From contig SLKT01000159.1 in NCBI GenBank assembly GCA_007134485.1, positions 1 through 44,118 of the forward strand: a stretch of DNA of 44,118 bases, in the 5' to 3' direction. The first letter of the stretch is position 1. Each line of letters starts with the position of its first letter. The notes below the pieces were generated by a model that was given only the letters and a program-made list of their open reading frames with translations, ran no database searches and had not been told where the DNA came from. The position numbers and the translations under genes are program-made. Below, piece after piece: positions 36,157 through 44,118 of this stretch. This DNA comes from Wenzhouxiangella sp. Its GTDB lineage: Bacteria > Pseudomonadota > Gammaproteobacteria > Xanthomonadales > Wenzhouxiangellaceae.

Positions 36157-37317
36157 ATGAAAACCCTCGACCAGGTTGAATTGAAAGAAAAACGCGTTCT
36201 GATCCGCGCGGATCTCAACGTGCCCATCCGTGACGGCAAGGTCACTTCCAGCGCTCGCATCGAGGCCGCCTTGCCCACGATTCGGCAATGCATGGATGCC
36301 GGCGCGGCGGTCATGGTCACGTCGCATCTCGGTCGGCCCGAGGAAGGTGAATTCGACGAACAGTTTTCTCTGGCCCCGGTTGCCGAGCGTTTGTCCGAGT
36401 TACTGGGCGCGCCGGTTGAGCTGAAGCCCGACTGGATCGACGGGGTTGACGTTCAGCCCGGCCAGGTGGTCCTGCTCGAGAATGTTCGGTTTCTGAAAGG
36501 AGAAAAGGCCAACGACGAAGCGCTGGCAAAGAAAATGGCCGCACTTTGTGACGTGCTGGTCTTCGATGCTTTCGCCACCGCGCATCGTGCCCAGGCCTCA
36601 ACCGAAGGCGTCATCCGCCAGGCGAAGCTTGCCGTGGCCGGTCCCTTGCTGGCGCGCGAAATCGAGGCGCTGGACAAGGCGCTGGCCAATCCTGCCCGGC
36701 CGCTGGTGGCCATCGTCGGCGGCGCCAAGGTATCGGGCAAGCTCAAGGTGCTCGAGGCGCTGATCGACAAGGTCGACCAGCTTATTGTCGGCGGCGGCAT
36801 TGCCAACACCTTTCTGGCGGCCGCCGGCCATCGCATCGGCAACTCGCTCTTTGAGGCCGACCTGGTCGACACCGCCCGTGACCTGATCAAGCGGGCGGAA
36901 GAAAAGGGTGCGACCATTCCGCTGCCCACCGATGTGCTGACCGCCGAGCGCTTCCACCAGGAAGCTCACGCCTCACTGCGCGATGTCAAGCGCATCCATG
37001 CCGACGAAATGATCCTCGATATCGGTCCGGAAAGCGCCGGCCGCCTGGCCGCTATCGTTCGCCAGGCCGGCACCGTCATCTGGAACGGGCCGGTCGGCGT
37101 ATTCGAATTCGAGGCCTTCCATTCCGGCACCCAGGCCATTGCCCACGCCGTGGCCGCCTGCGAAGGTTTCACATTGGCCGGGGGCGGCGACACCATTGCC
37201 GCGATCGAGAAATACAAGGTCGCCGACCGCATCGACTACATTTCGACCGCCGGCGGTGCGTTTCTCGAGTACGTGGAAGGCAAGGAATTGCCGGCGATCA
37301 AGGCACTTGGCGCCTGA
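36157..37317 (+). CDS. pgk: Phosphoglycerate kinase
   Basis: A 386-residue glycolytic kinase converting 1,3-bisphosphoglycerate and ADP to 3-phosphoglycerate and ATP. The family signature is [17 protein letters not shown] near the N-terminus; substrate-binding Arg lies in [11 protein letters not shown], with [14 protein letters not shown], the nucleotide-binding [13 protein letters not shown] and [12 protein letters not shown] near the C-terminus. The length is normal. It is downstream of gap across the palindromic repeat, probably in the same transcript. Confidence 0.97.
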   Translation: MKTLDQVELKEKRVLIRADLNVPIRDGKVTSSARIEAALPTIRQCMDAGAAVMVTSHLGRPEEGEFDEQFSLAPVAERLSELLGAPVELKPDWIDGVDVQPGQVVLLENVRFLKGEKANDEALAKKMAALCDVLVFDAFATAHRAQASTEGVIRQAKLAVAGPLLAREIEALDKALANPARPLVAIVGGAKVSGKLKVLEALIDKVDQLIVGGGIANTFLAAAGHRIGNSLFEADLVDTARDLIKRAEEKGATIPLPTDVLTAERFHQEAHASLRDVKRIHADEMILDIGPESAGRLAAIVRQAGTVIWNGPVGVFEFEAFHSGTQAIAHAVAACEGFTLAGGGDTIAAIEKYKVADRIDYISTAGGAFLEYVEGKELPAIKALGA

Positions 37318-37390
37318 GGCACAAGGAACCACACAGCGATTATCTGGTCAACCGCCACGTTGAGAGCCACCAGGCAAATCCGGATCTGAA

Positions 37391-38698
37391 GTGAGAAGGC
37401 AGATATTCGCGGTCATAACCAGTGTCGGCCTGGCACTTGCGGCCACCTGTGTCATTGCTTCCATCGATGAGGCATCTTCGCCTCATGATCCTCCATGGCT
37501 GGCGGTGCTGGGCTACCTGACCGTGGAATCGGCCAATGGCGTCCAGGCAACGGGCGATCTCGAACCGGAACCGCTATCGCAGCCGTTCGAGTTGCTCGGC
37601 GAGACCGTGTTGCCCGGGGATTTCAGGCGACTGTCCTGGTCTGACAACCAGACGTTCGCTGGTCTGGACGTGGCAGTTCCGGTGCTGGTCGCCCACGGCA
37701 ATCGGCCCGGTCCGGTGCTGTGTATCACGGCCGCCATCCATGGCGACGAGCTCAACGGCATCGAGATCGTGCGCAACGTTATGTTCGGGATCAACCTCGA
37801 CGACCTCAACGGCACGGTCGTTGGTGTGCCCATCGTCAACATCCACGGCTTCCAGCGCAACTCGCGCTACCTGCCGGACCGGCGTGATCTCAACCGCTTT
37901 TTCCCGGGCAATCAAACGGGCAGTTCGGCCTCTCGCATCGCCCACTCGTTCTTCAACTCGATCGTTGTGCACTGCGATGCCCTGGTTGATCTGCACACCG
38001 GCTCCTTGCTCCGAACCAACCTGCCGCAATTGCGCGCCGACCTCAACAACGAGGCCATTCGCGATCTGACCCGCGGATTCGGCGCCACGGTGGTCCTCCA
38101 TAGTTCCGGCGCAGAAGGCACCTTGCGACGGGCTGCCAGTGACGCCGGCATTCCGGCGGTCACCCTGGAAGCTGGTGAGCCGATGCGCTTCCAGCCAGAC
38201 GAGGTCAGCCACGGCGTACGCTCGATTCGCAGCCTGCTCAATCACCTGGGCATGGATGCACGCGCCAGCCTGTGGGAAGAGCCGCGGCCGATCTACTATC
38301 GGTCGAGCTGGGTGCGCGCCGATATCAGCGGGATCCTTTCAAGTCGTGTTCAGTTGGGCGATACGGTCAAGAAGGGCGAGCTGCTCGGCAACATCACCGA
38401 CCCGATCACCAACACCCGTACCGAGATCGTCTCTCCCTATCACGGCCGGATACTCGGCAAGGCGCTGGGTCAGGCAGTCATGCCGGGATACGCGGTCTAC
38501 CACATTGGTATCGAAACAACCGAGGAATCCCTTCAACCATTTGATCCGTGTGAACAGTTCGAGCAGCAACATGACGGCGACTGCCCATGGCCGGACATCG
38601 GCGAGGTTGATGCCGATTTCGAGCGCAATCCGGCCATTGACCCCGAACACGGCGGGGGGATCGAAGATCACCGTGACTTTGACGGTGAAGATGGTTGA
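37391..38698 (+). CDS. Exported AstE/aspartoacylase-family metallohydrolase
   Basis: A 435-residue M14-like amidohydrolase. An N-terminal hydrophobic segment (about 6-24) suggests a signal peptide or anchor. The zinc ligands are His117 and Glu120 (AAIHGDELNG) and His202 (LVDLHTGS); RRDLNRFFPG and the catalytic Glu260 (TLEAGE) are present. A C-terminal barrel-like domain (about 300-380) and an acidic Asp/Glu/His-rich tail follow. It is likely to cleave N-acyl amino acid or peptide amides in the periplasm; the substrate is unknown. The start is GTG at 37391, with a weak GGA upstream. Confidence 0.85.
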   Translation: MRRQIFAVITSVGLALAATCVIASIDEASSPHDPPWLAVLGYLTVESANGVQATGDLEPEPLSQPFELLGETVLPGDFRRLSWSDNQTFAGLDVAVPVLVAHGNRPGPVLCITAAIHGDELNGIEIVRNVMFGINLDDLNGTVVGVPIVNIHGFQRNSRYLPDRRDLNRFFPGNQTGSSASRIAHSFFNSIVVHCDALVDLHTGSLLRTNLPQLRADLNNEAIRDLTRGFGATVVLHSSGAEGTLRRAASDAGIPAVTLEAGEPMRFQPDEVSHGVRSIRSLLNHLGMDARASLWEEPRPIYYRSSWVRADISGILSSRVQLGDTVKKGELLGNITDPITNTRTEIVSPYHGRILGKALGQAVMPGYAVYHIGIETTEESLQPFDPCEQFEQQHDGDCPWPDIGEVDADFERNPAIDPEHGGGIEDHRDFDGEDG

Positions 38699-38704
38699 TG
38701 GGCA

Positions 38705-38863
38705 TCACCCGGTCCAGAAGACCACGAAGAAAAGCAGCGAACGGTATAGCTGAATGAATGCGGTCAGCCACACCGCCATTCCGATGCCGGCCAGAAACGC
38801 GCCGGTCCAGCTCAGCCCGTAAACCCGGCGAAAGGCGCCGGCGCTCCAGGCCAGACAGCCTTT
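38705..38863 (-). pseudogene. 3' fragment of a polytopic membrane-protein gene
   Basis: This 52-codon open stretch ends in TGA and has no plausible start: a stop precedes it directly in frame. It encodes FRRVYGLSWTGAFLAGIGMA and VWLTAFIQLYRSLLFF, two membrane-type helices after a short basic loop, reminiscent of the C-terminus of DUF3667-type proteins. Other frames further upstream (to about 38960) also contain protein-like runs, consistent with frameshifted decay of one gene. The family match is tentative. Confidence 0.5.
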
Positions 38864-39296
38864 TCAAGGGGCGGATCATTGAGATGTTGATTGACCCACT
38901 CCGAGGCCAGGCTGCGGTGCGACAAGCCGAATCCCACAACTGGTGCAATATTTTCCGAAGGATTGCGTCAAGGTATGAGCTGCTCGAATGGCTCAAAGGT
39001 CGACTTCGAGATTGCTGCCATCAGGTTGGTGGCGAGATTTTCCTGATTCACGGTTTCGGTCCCCGATGCAGACCCGGATTTTCGGCAATCGCGGGTGACA
39101 ATGCAAACCGACCGTATCAATGAACCGTGACTGCTTGCTGAGCTGGTGGAGTTCGAGGTGCGAATCAGCCAGGCTGGGCACGCGGCTTGCAGGTCACGTA
39201 GAATACAGGGTCCCGCCTTCCCGTCCGCCCGGTCAATGCAGCCGGATGCTGGTTGGAGGCTGAACAAAGAACAAGAATGGAGAAAGGGGTTTCTCG
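38864..39296. other. Probably decayed coding remnant and spacer
   Basis: No intact gene is supported. Open frames on the minus strand between 38860 and 39267 carry protein-like runs such as FGLSHRSLASEWVNQHLND, broken by TGA codons and frame changes, and could be the 5' part of the fragment at 38705-38863 or an unrelated remnant. The last 20 bases hold the GAGAAAGG ribosome-binding site of the gene at 39297. Confidence 0.4.
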
Positions 39297-39893
39297 ATGT
39301 CGGAAATTTCGATTCTGCTCAAGCTGCGACGCCGGTCCGGCGTGCTGGCCGCCGCCGTAGCGGCCGTGCACAGGGCTGGCCTGACTTTTCAATCCCAGCA
39401 GGCTCGCGAGGTCGAGGGCGGCCCGGGGCTGTTGTTGAAGGCCGAAAGCGACGTCGCTCCTGAATACGATGATCTGGTCAGTCACCTTGAGCTCGTCAAA
39501 GGTGTCGATCAGGTGGCCGAAATCCAGATGGATGGCGAGCCATTGCTTCCGAAAACCGCTGACCCGGAACCCCAGCCGGAGCCGGAACCGGAACTCCAGC
39601 CCGATCCCGACCCGGAGCCGGAGGCCATGGCCGCTGATCCGGAACGCGTTGAGGTTGAATCGGAGCCTCCCCCAATCGAGGAGCAGGTTTCGCCCCGTGC
39701 TCAAACCGAACCTGAGACTTTCAATGACCATGCAGAGCAGGATGCCGACCCACCGTCGGCGGCCGTACCTGATGATCCACCCGCATCCTCTGCTGAAGCA
39801 CAAGCCGTGAAAGAACCTGACTCGAATCAGGACGCAAAGTCAAAGCGTGAGATGACTCGCGCGGTAAGAAGGCGCTGGCGTCGCTATCGCTGA
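39297..39893 (+). CDS. ACT-like domain protein with Pro/Glu-rich tail
   Basis: A 198-residue protein. Residues 1-82 look like an ACT-type regulatory fold (ISILLKLRRRSGVLAAAVAA, then AGLTFQSQQ and a final VAEIQM strand). Residues 83-175 are low-complexity and rich in Pro, Glu, Asp and Ala (PEPQPEPEPELQPDPDPEPE). The end is strongly basic (AVRRRWRRYR). ACT domains bind small ligands, often amino acids; the tail suggests a flexible tether. I do not recognise a family, and there is no partner enzyme adjacent. GAGAAAGG precedes the ATG at 39297. Confidence 0.65.
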   Translation: MSEISILLKLRRRSGVLAAAVAAVHRAGLTFQSQQAREVEGGPGLLLKAESDVAPEYDDLVSHLELVKGVDQVAEIQMDGEPLLPKTADPEPQPEPEPELQPDPDPEPEAMAADPERVEVESEPPPIEEQVSPRAQTEPETFNDHAEQDADPPSAAVPDDPPASSAEAQAVKEPDSNQDAKSKREMTRAVRRRWRRYR

Positions 39894-39956
39894 ACGGCCA
39901 ATCCCATCGGGCCTCATGGATTGTGGGTGTCCTTATCCGGTGAGAACCTGCATGAC

Positions 39957-42932
39957 TCAATCGCTGGTTTCAATGCGAAGTTCGCCGGCCTTGATCATTG
40001 GGTCCAGGTCGTTGCGAGCGCGATCGATCAACTGATCGCCGTCGCTGATGTCCAGGTTGGGACCCGGCCTTATCCAGACCCAACGGTCACGACCGCGATG
40101 CTTGGCCTCGTACATGGCGATGTCGGCCAGTTGTACCGCTTGCTCCCAGTCAAGCGAGTCGAGCTGTTCAGCGACAAACGGGTAGCTGACAATGCCGATT
40201 GAACAGGTCGGCCCGATCGCCTCGTCGTGGCCCGCCAATGAAATCTGCTGGTTTCGCGCCGCATGGACAACACGATCGGCGATGACGGGACTCAAGGAGG
40301 CCTCGGCATGGCGCGCCACGACCAGGAATTCCTCGCCGCCCCAGCGGATCAGGTCATCAGCCTCGCGCAACTGTGCGCTGATCAGCCTGGCCTGTTGCTG
40401 CAACACCTGATCACCACCGGCGTGGCCGTACCGGTCATTGATCGACTTGAAGTGATCAAGATCGACCATCATGAAAATCATGTCGCTGTTGCTGACCGGT
40501 TCTTCAGATTTCAGGTTGCGGCGAATTTCGGCAATATCGTGGTGGATCCGATCCATGAGATAGCGACGATTGGGCAGTCCGGTCAACTGGTCGGTACGAG
40601 ATGCGCGCTCCAGACGGCGATTGGCCTCTCGCAACTCGCCCGTCCTGACTCTCACCATGCGATGCAACTCCAGCTCCCGAGCCCTTGCGGCTCGCTCCCG
40701 GAAATGCACGACTGAACCACCCAGTATCAGAATCGCCGATAGCGTCACGGCCCAGAACCACCATGTGGCCCAGTAAGCCGGCTGAACGCTGAATGCGAAC
40801 TTCGCCGGCGTCTCGCTCCAGACACCCAGCGGGCTGCGAGCCATGACTTCGAACTGGTAATCGCCCCCACCCAGCCTGGCGTAGGTCACCGACCGGGAGG
40901 TGCCGGCCTCGGTCCAGTCTTGCTCCAGGTCCAGCAGTCGGTAGCGGAACCGGACTTCGCTCTCATCCTTGAAACTCAATCCGGCGAATTGAAACTGCAG
41001 ACTGCCTGGCCGATGCGGCAGACGCTCGCCAGGCTCCATGCGGCGATCTCCCAGCATGACTTCCCTGACCACAACAGGTGGTTGCACAGTCGGTCGATAG
41101 AGGTCTCGATCAGCATAGCGCATCAGGCCGTCGGCAGATCCAAACCACAATGTTCCATCATTGGCCTCGATGGCGGCCGTCGCTGCGCCCTCCAGGTGAA
41201 GCAGCCCATCGCTTTCCCTGAAATTGCTCCACTGCGCGCCGTCATATCTCGAAAGGCCGCGATTGGTATAAGCCCAGATATGTCCGTCCCGGTCCTCGAG
41301 TACCTGCCAGACGAATTCGTCGACCAGGCCATCAGCCGACGTATAGTGGTGAATGGTTCCATCAGCGCGAAGTTGAAATAACCCGTCGCCATTGCTCCCG
41401 ACCCAGACCGACCCGTCACGGGCCGGCGCCACATCCCAGAGCATTTCATCACTGAGACCGTGTTCGCCTCGCCACTGCTGAAATTCACCGTTGGTATCCA
41501 GCATGAGCAGACCGTCATGCAGGGTGGCAAACCAGATGCGGCCATCGATACCCTCGCGGATCCGCATGGCATAGGCTGATGCCTGCTCGGTGGGCGAGGG
41601 CGGCTTGATTTCGTTTTCCTGGTACACAACGGTGCCCTGAACGGTGCTGATCCAGGTCTTGCCACCTCTATCGACCAGCAACGCGCGGGTGCGATTACTG
41701 GGCAAACCATCCGCTTCTCTGATGATCCCCACGATCCCGGCATCCTCGGTCCATCGGGCCACGCCATGAGAAGTCGCAAGCAATGCTGTTTCAGGGTCGG
41801 GGAAGGCGATCGAGTAAATTCGCTCGTCGAGCAGCCCGTCGTCGAGCGAAATGGTGAACGAGGAATCGATCATCCACTCCCCGTCACGGGATTCAATGAC
41901 CTGGGCGCCCTGACGGGTGCCCAGCCACAGGCGCCCGCGTGGATCCTGGGCGATGGTTCGGACGAATGAGGACAGCAAACCGCTTTGTTCGGTGTAGCCG
42001 ACGAACACACTGGGCAACAACTTGCTCAAGCCACTGTCATGAGCAAGCCAGACAATGCCCTCACGATCCATGAAAGCCTGATGAAGAATGCTTGATGCCA
42101 GTCGATTGCGTTCGCTCAGCAGCTCGAAATCAGCCTGCACGAACCGGACTAGGCCGGAGGCCGTCGAGCCCCACAAGCGCCCGGCACGATCCCACATCAG
42201 GTCGGAGAAATCCAGAGTGGCCAGCCAGGCTGGCTCAGAGATTCGCTGAGCCTTGCCGTGAGTCTTCAGAAACAATCCCTCTGTAGTGCCGACCCAGACC
42301 CCGTCATAACCGGTTGTCAGCGCAGTGATCGAAACCGGTGCTCCGGCGCCTTCAAGAGGCACCGTCTCGATTCCCGAAGATGTCTTCAGAAACAGTTCGC
42401 CGGCGCCGCCGATCCAGATGCCGCCCTCGAGGTCACTGGTGACACTGAGAACCGCCTGTTCGGGCCCACCCGGCAATTCAACTGATTGTGCCTTTCCATT
42501 CCGAACACGAAACAGACCGGCATCGCTGGCTACCCAGAGGTCGTCATCGGAGGCATGCAGCGAATGAACCTGGGCTTCGGACGCACCCTGTAAATCAAGG
42601 CAATCAAAGCGGTTCGACCCGATCAGACGGCAAACTCCATTGCCAGTACCGATCCACAGGGTACCCTTCGGGTCGGTGACCAGGTCGGTAATGTGATTGG
42701 AGTTGAGTCCGTCCCGGCTGACAAAATGCCTGAACTGGCGACCGTCATATCGACTCAGCCCGCTGAACGTGCCGAGCCAGATGTAACCCACATCACACTG
42801 ATGCACGGTCAGCACCTGGACCTGGGGAATGCCGTCGCGGGTATCGTAGTGGGCAATATTGAGCTGCTTGCCCGGCGCCTGGAGGCTGACGGTCAATAGT
42901 CCGGATGCAAGAATACTCAACAGTCTTGACAT
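39957..42932 (-). CDS. Two-component-type propeller sensor diguanylate cyclase
   Basis: A 991-residue membrane sensor. A signal segment (about 1-18) leads to roughly 14 propeller repeats (core G-x-x-W-I/L-G-T-x-x-G-L), forming two seven-bladed propellers. A Y_Y_Y-type beta-sandwich follows (FQFAGLSFKDESEVRFRYRL), then one transmembrane helix (about 721-743), a short coiled coil (RMVRVRTGELREANRRLERA) and a GGDEF domain with an intact GGEEF active site (865-869) and an RxxD inhibitory site (READ) five residues before it. It should make cyclic di-GMP in response to a periplasmic ligand. The ATG at 42932 is chosen because it gives a signal peptide; upstream open frame overlaps the next gene. Confidence 0.93.
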   Translation of the reverse strand: MSRLLSILASGLLTVSLQAPGKQLNIAHYDTRDGIPQVQVLTVHQCDVGYIWLGTFSGLSRYDGRQFRHFVSRDGLNSNHITDLVTDPKGTLWIGTGNGVCRLIGSNRFDCLDLQGASEAQVHSLHASDDDLWVASDAGLFRVRNGKAQSVELPGGPEQAVLSVTSDLEGGIWIGGAGELFLKTSSGIETVPLEGAGAPVSITALTTGYDGVWVGTTEGLFLKTHGKAQRISEPAWLATLDFSDLMWDRAGRLWGSTASGLVRFVQADFELLSERNRLASSILHQAFMDREGIVWLAHDSGLSKLLPSVFVGYTEQSGLLSSFVRTIAQDPRGRLWLGTRQGAQVIESRDGEWMIDSSFTISLDDGLLDERIYSIAFPDPETALLATSHGVARWTEDAGIVGIIREADGLPSNRTRALLVDRGGKTWISTVQGTVVYQENEIKPPSPTEQASAYAMRIREGIDGRIWFATLHDGLLMLDTNGEFQQWRGEHGLSDEMLWDVAPARDGSVWVGSNGDGLFQLRADGTIHHYTSADGLVDEFVWQVLEDRDGHIWAYTNRGLSRYDGAQWSNFRESDGLLHLEGAATAAIEANDGTLWFGSADGLMRYADRDLYRPTVQPPVVVREVMLGDRRMEPGERLPHRPGSLQFQFAGLSFKDESEVRFRYRLLDLEQDWTEAGTSRSVTYARLGGGDYQFEVMARSPLGVWSETPAKFAFSVQPAYWATWWFWAVTLSAILILGGSVVHFRERAARARELELHRMVRVRTGELREANRRLERASRTDQLTGLPNRRYLMDRIHHDIAEIRRNLKSEEPVSNSDMIFMMVDLDHFKSINDRYGHAGGDQVLQQQARLISAQLREADDLIRWGGEEFLVVARHAEASLSPVIADRVVHAARNQQISLAGHDEAIGPTCSIGIVSYPFVAEQLDSLDWEQAVQLADIAMYEAKHRGRDRWVWIRPGPNLDISDGDQLIDRARNDLDPMIKAGELRIETSD

Positions 42933-43131
42933 TATCGGTTGTCTAGGCGGCGAGTCTTCACCGCGCTGTTGAATGTTGGTTCCCGGGGCCGAATATAAAG
43001 CGCCCTGACAAGTTTTCCCTGTGTATGAAACTACCTGAAAAAGCGTCGATTGTCGAACGAGTCCGGAAGCGGCCCTGGGCGCATTGCAGGATGATTTTGA
43101 ATCAATCCTGCGCAACGATTTCTTGCCATCG

Positions 43132-44118
43132 CTACTCGAAGCGGTCGCCGAATACGCGATCCGGACGAAGCTCGTAGGCGCCGATATCCACGGCTTCTCC
43201 GAAGACCCGGATGAACGGCTCGCCGCGCTGGTCGAATGGTGGAAAAAAAGTTCCGGTATCGCCGGCATCAATGGCAGGACTGTCGGGGTCCAGGGCATGG
43301 GTGTAGCCGTTATTGCCGCCGTTGTCGGCCAGCGGCATTATCATTGGATCTTCGTCAAGGATCACACCGCCGTCGGGCTCGAACTCGGAGTACTTGAAAT
43401 TCGCAATCAGGGAGTCCCTCACCGGGCAACCCGGTATGTGGACCTCCTGGAATTCCTGCTCGCCCTCGTAGATGAAGGTGTTGTCGGCAAACAGTGAATT
43501 GGCTACTTGGCAATTTTGTACAAAGGCGTCGATACCGCCGCCGCGGTTGTCGGCATGGTTATAGGCGAAGGTCGAGTAGCGCACGACCAGGCCCGTTTCG
43601 GTACCGACCACCTTGACGCCGCCACCCCGGTACAGGGTAGTGTTGCCCGAGATCGTCGAATTGGTAATGATCAGACCACCGTCGACGCCGAAGTCGGCCA
43701 GAATCGCACCGCCTCCGCCGGACTCGCCATTGGCCTGGTTGTTGCTGAATTCGCTCGTGGTGATGACAACTGCGGCGTCTTCATCCTCCCATCCCTGGAA
43801 AGCCAGGGCGCCGCCGCAATCCCCAGCGGTGTTATTGCGGAAAACCGAGCCGGTAATGATGATGATGGATGAACTGTCGCCGGTAAAACGCGCGCCACCC
43901 CCGCAATTCTCGGCCTGGTTGCCGATGAAAACATTGTCAGCGAGCTCCGCGTTTGAGGCCCACATGGCCAAGCCGCCGCCATTATTGTAGAGGGCCTGGT
44001 TGTTTTCGAAGCGATTGCCCCTCACCTCACTGAATATGCCGGAGTAAGCAACGAGAAACATTCCGCCGCCGGAACCCCCACCAGGGCTTTCAGTTCCTGC
44101 TGAATTGTTTCTGAATAC
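43132..44118 (-). CDS. Parallel beta-helix surface protein, 5' part outside window
   Basis: The 3' part (329 codons including the stop) of a large gene that continues past the window edge on the minus strand. It shows repeated beta-helix rungs (NVFIGNQAENCGGGARF, SVFRNNTAGDCGGALAF, STISGNTTLYRGGGVKV) typical of right-handed parallel beta-helix exoproteins, then a C-terminal block (LADNGGNNGYTHALDPDSPA, IDAG, VDIGAYE) of the choice-of-anchor-Q type. The very end, DRVFGDRFE, is a short basic/acidic tail with a terminal Phe-Glu. It is likely a surface or secreted adhesin-like protein. Composition is more Asn- and Gly-rich than neighbouring genes. Confidence 0.85.
   Translation of the reverse strand, partial: VFRNNSAGTESPGGGSGGGMFLVAYSGIFSEVRGNRFENNQALYNNGGGLAMWASNAELADNVFIGNQAENCGGGARFTGDSSSIIIITGSVFRNNTAGDCGGALAFQGWEDEDAAVVITTSEFSNNQANGESGGGGAILADFGVDGGLIITNSTISGNTTLYRGGGVKVVGTETGLVVRYSTFAYNHADNRGGGIDAFVQNCQVANSLFADNTFIYEGEQEFQEVHIPGCPVRDSLIANFKYSEFEPDGGVILDEDPMIMPLADNGGNNGYTHALDPDSPAIDAGDTGTFFPPFDQRGEPFIRVFGEAVDIGAYELRPDRVFGDRFE

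Noticed and set aside
34947-36320. Minus-strand open frame of 457 codons opposite gap and pgk
   Set aside because: Antisense shadow; it crosses the intergenic palindrome and has no family resemblance or ribosome-binding site.
42933-43298. In-frame N-terminal extension of the propeller-GGDEF gene
   Set aside because: The extension has no signal peptide, overlaps the end of the beta-helix gene, and the ATG at 42932 gives a proper exported start.

Overview
The window is a chromosomal segment of a GC-rich gammaproteobacterium. Gene content and order (rpsU-yqeY-dnaG-rpoD; aroK-aroB-hemE; yggS-proC-yggT-DUF4426 divergent from pilT-pilU; tkt, gap and pgk) fit the Xanthomonadales/Chromatiales neighbourhood, possibly a Wenzhouxiangella-like lineage. 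That placement is inferred from gene order and protein style only. No tRNA, rRNA, CRISPR array, prophage or intact insertion sequence was seen.

Layout. 1-1.8 kb: small TPR protein, a small unknown protein, a MarC-type membrane protein and a secreted unknown. 1.8-2.5 kb: a gene-free stretch with two large imperfect inverted repeats. 2.5-6 kb (minus): tandem LpxL-type lipid A acyltransferases and a GMC oxidoreductase. 6.1-9.7 kb: MidA-type methyltransferase divergent from a pteridine reductase, an isochorismatase-family hydrolase, then folK and folB. 9.8-15.2 kb: tsaD divergent from the macromolecular-synthesis operon (S21, YqeY, DnaG, sigma-70), with a readable sigma-70 promoter. 15.2-17.9 kb (minus): aroK-aroB-hemE with 4-bp overlaps. 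18.1-20.1 kb: a probable exosortase H, a YeeZ-like epimerase and pdxH, translationally coupled. 20.1-24.1 kb: trmH, a secreted unknown, and yggS-proC-yggT-DUF4426. 24.1-28.9 kb: the pilT/pilU motor ATPases, then an OmpR-family two-component system behind possible operator repeats and a leader terminator, and a zinc-ribbon membrane protein. 28.9-30.5 kb: two secreted or outer-membrane unknowns. 30.8-37.3 kb: tkt, a seven-repeat RCC1 propeller protein, gap and pgk. 37.4-44.1 kb: an AstE/aspartoacylase-like exported protein, a decayed membrane-protein fragment, an ACT-like protein with a Pro/Glu tail, a 991-residue propeller-GGDEF sensor and the 3' part of a beta-helix surface protein.

The most unusual feature lies between the genes. 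Three near-identical palindromic elements of about 170 bp (8059-8236, 21318-21484, 32889-33063) have shared 19-bp terminal inverted repeats and look like a non-autonomous mobile or structured repeat family. Separately, purine-rich arrays with a 7- or 8-nt period (GACGGGA, AGGTTAA, CGTAAAC and AGGTCAG types) fill many gene ends. Several form long hairpins, and in tsaD and hemE the hairpin arm supplies the last codons and the stop, giving both proteins related C-terminal tails. Together these suggest an active family of gene-end repeats in this lineage.
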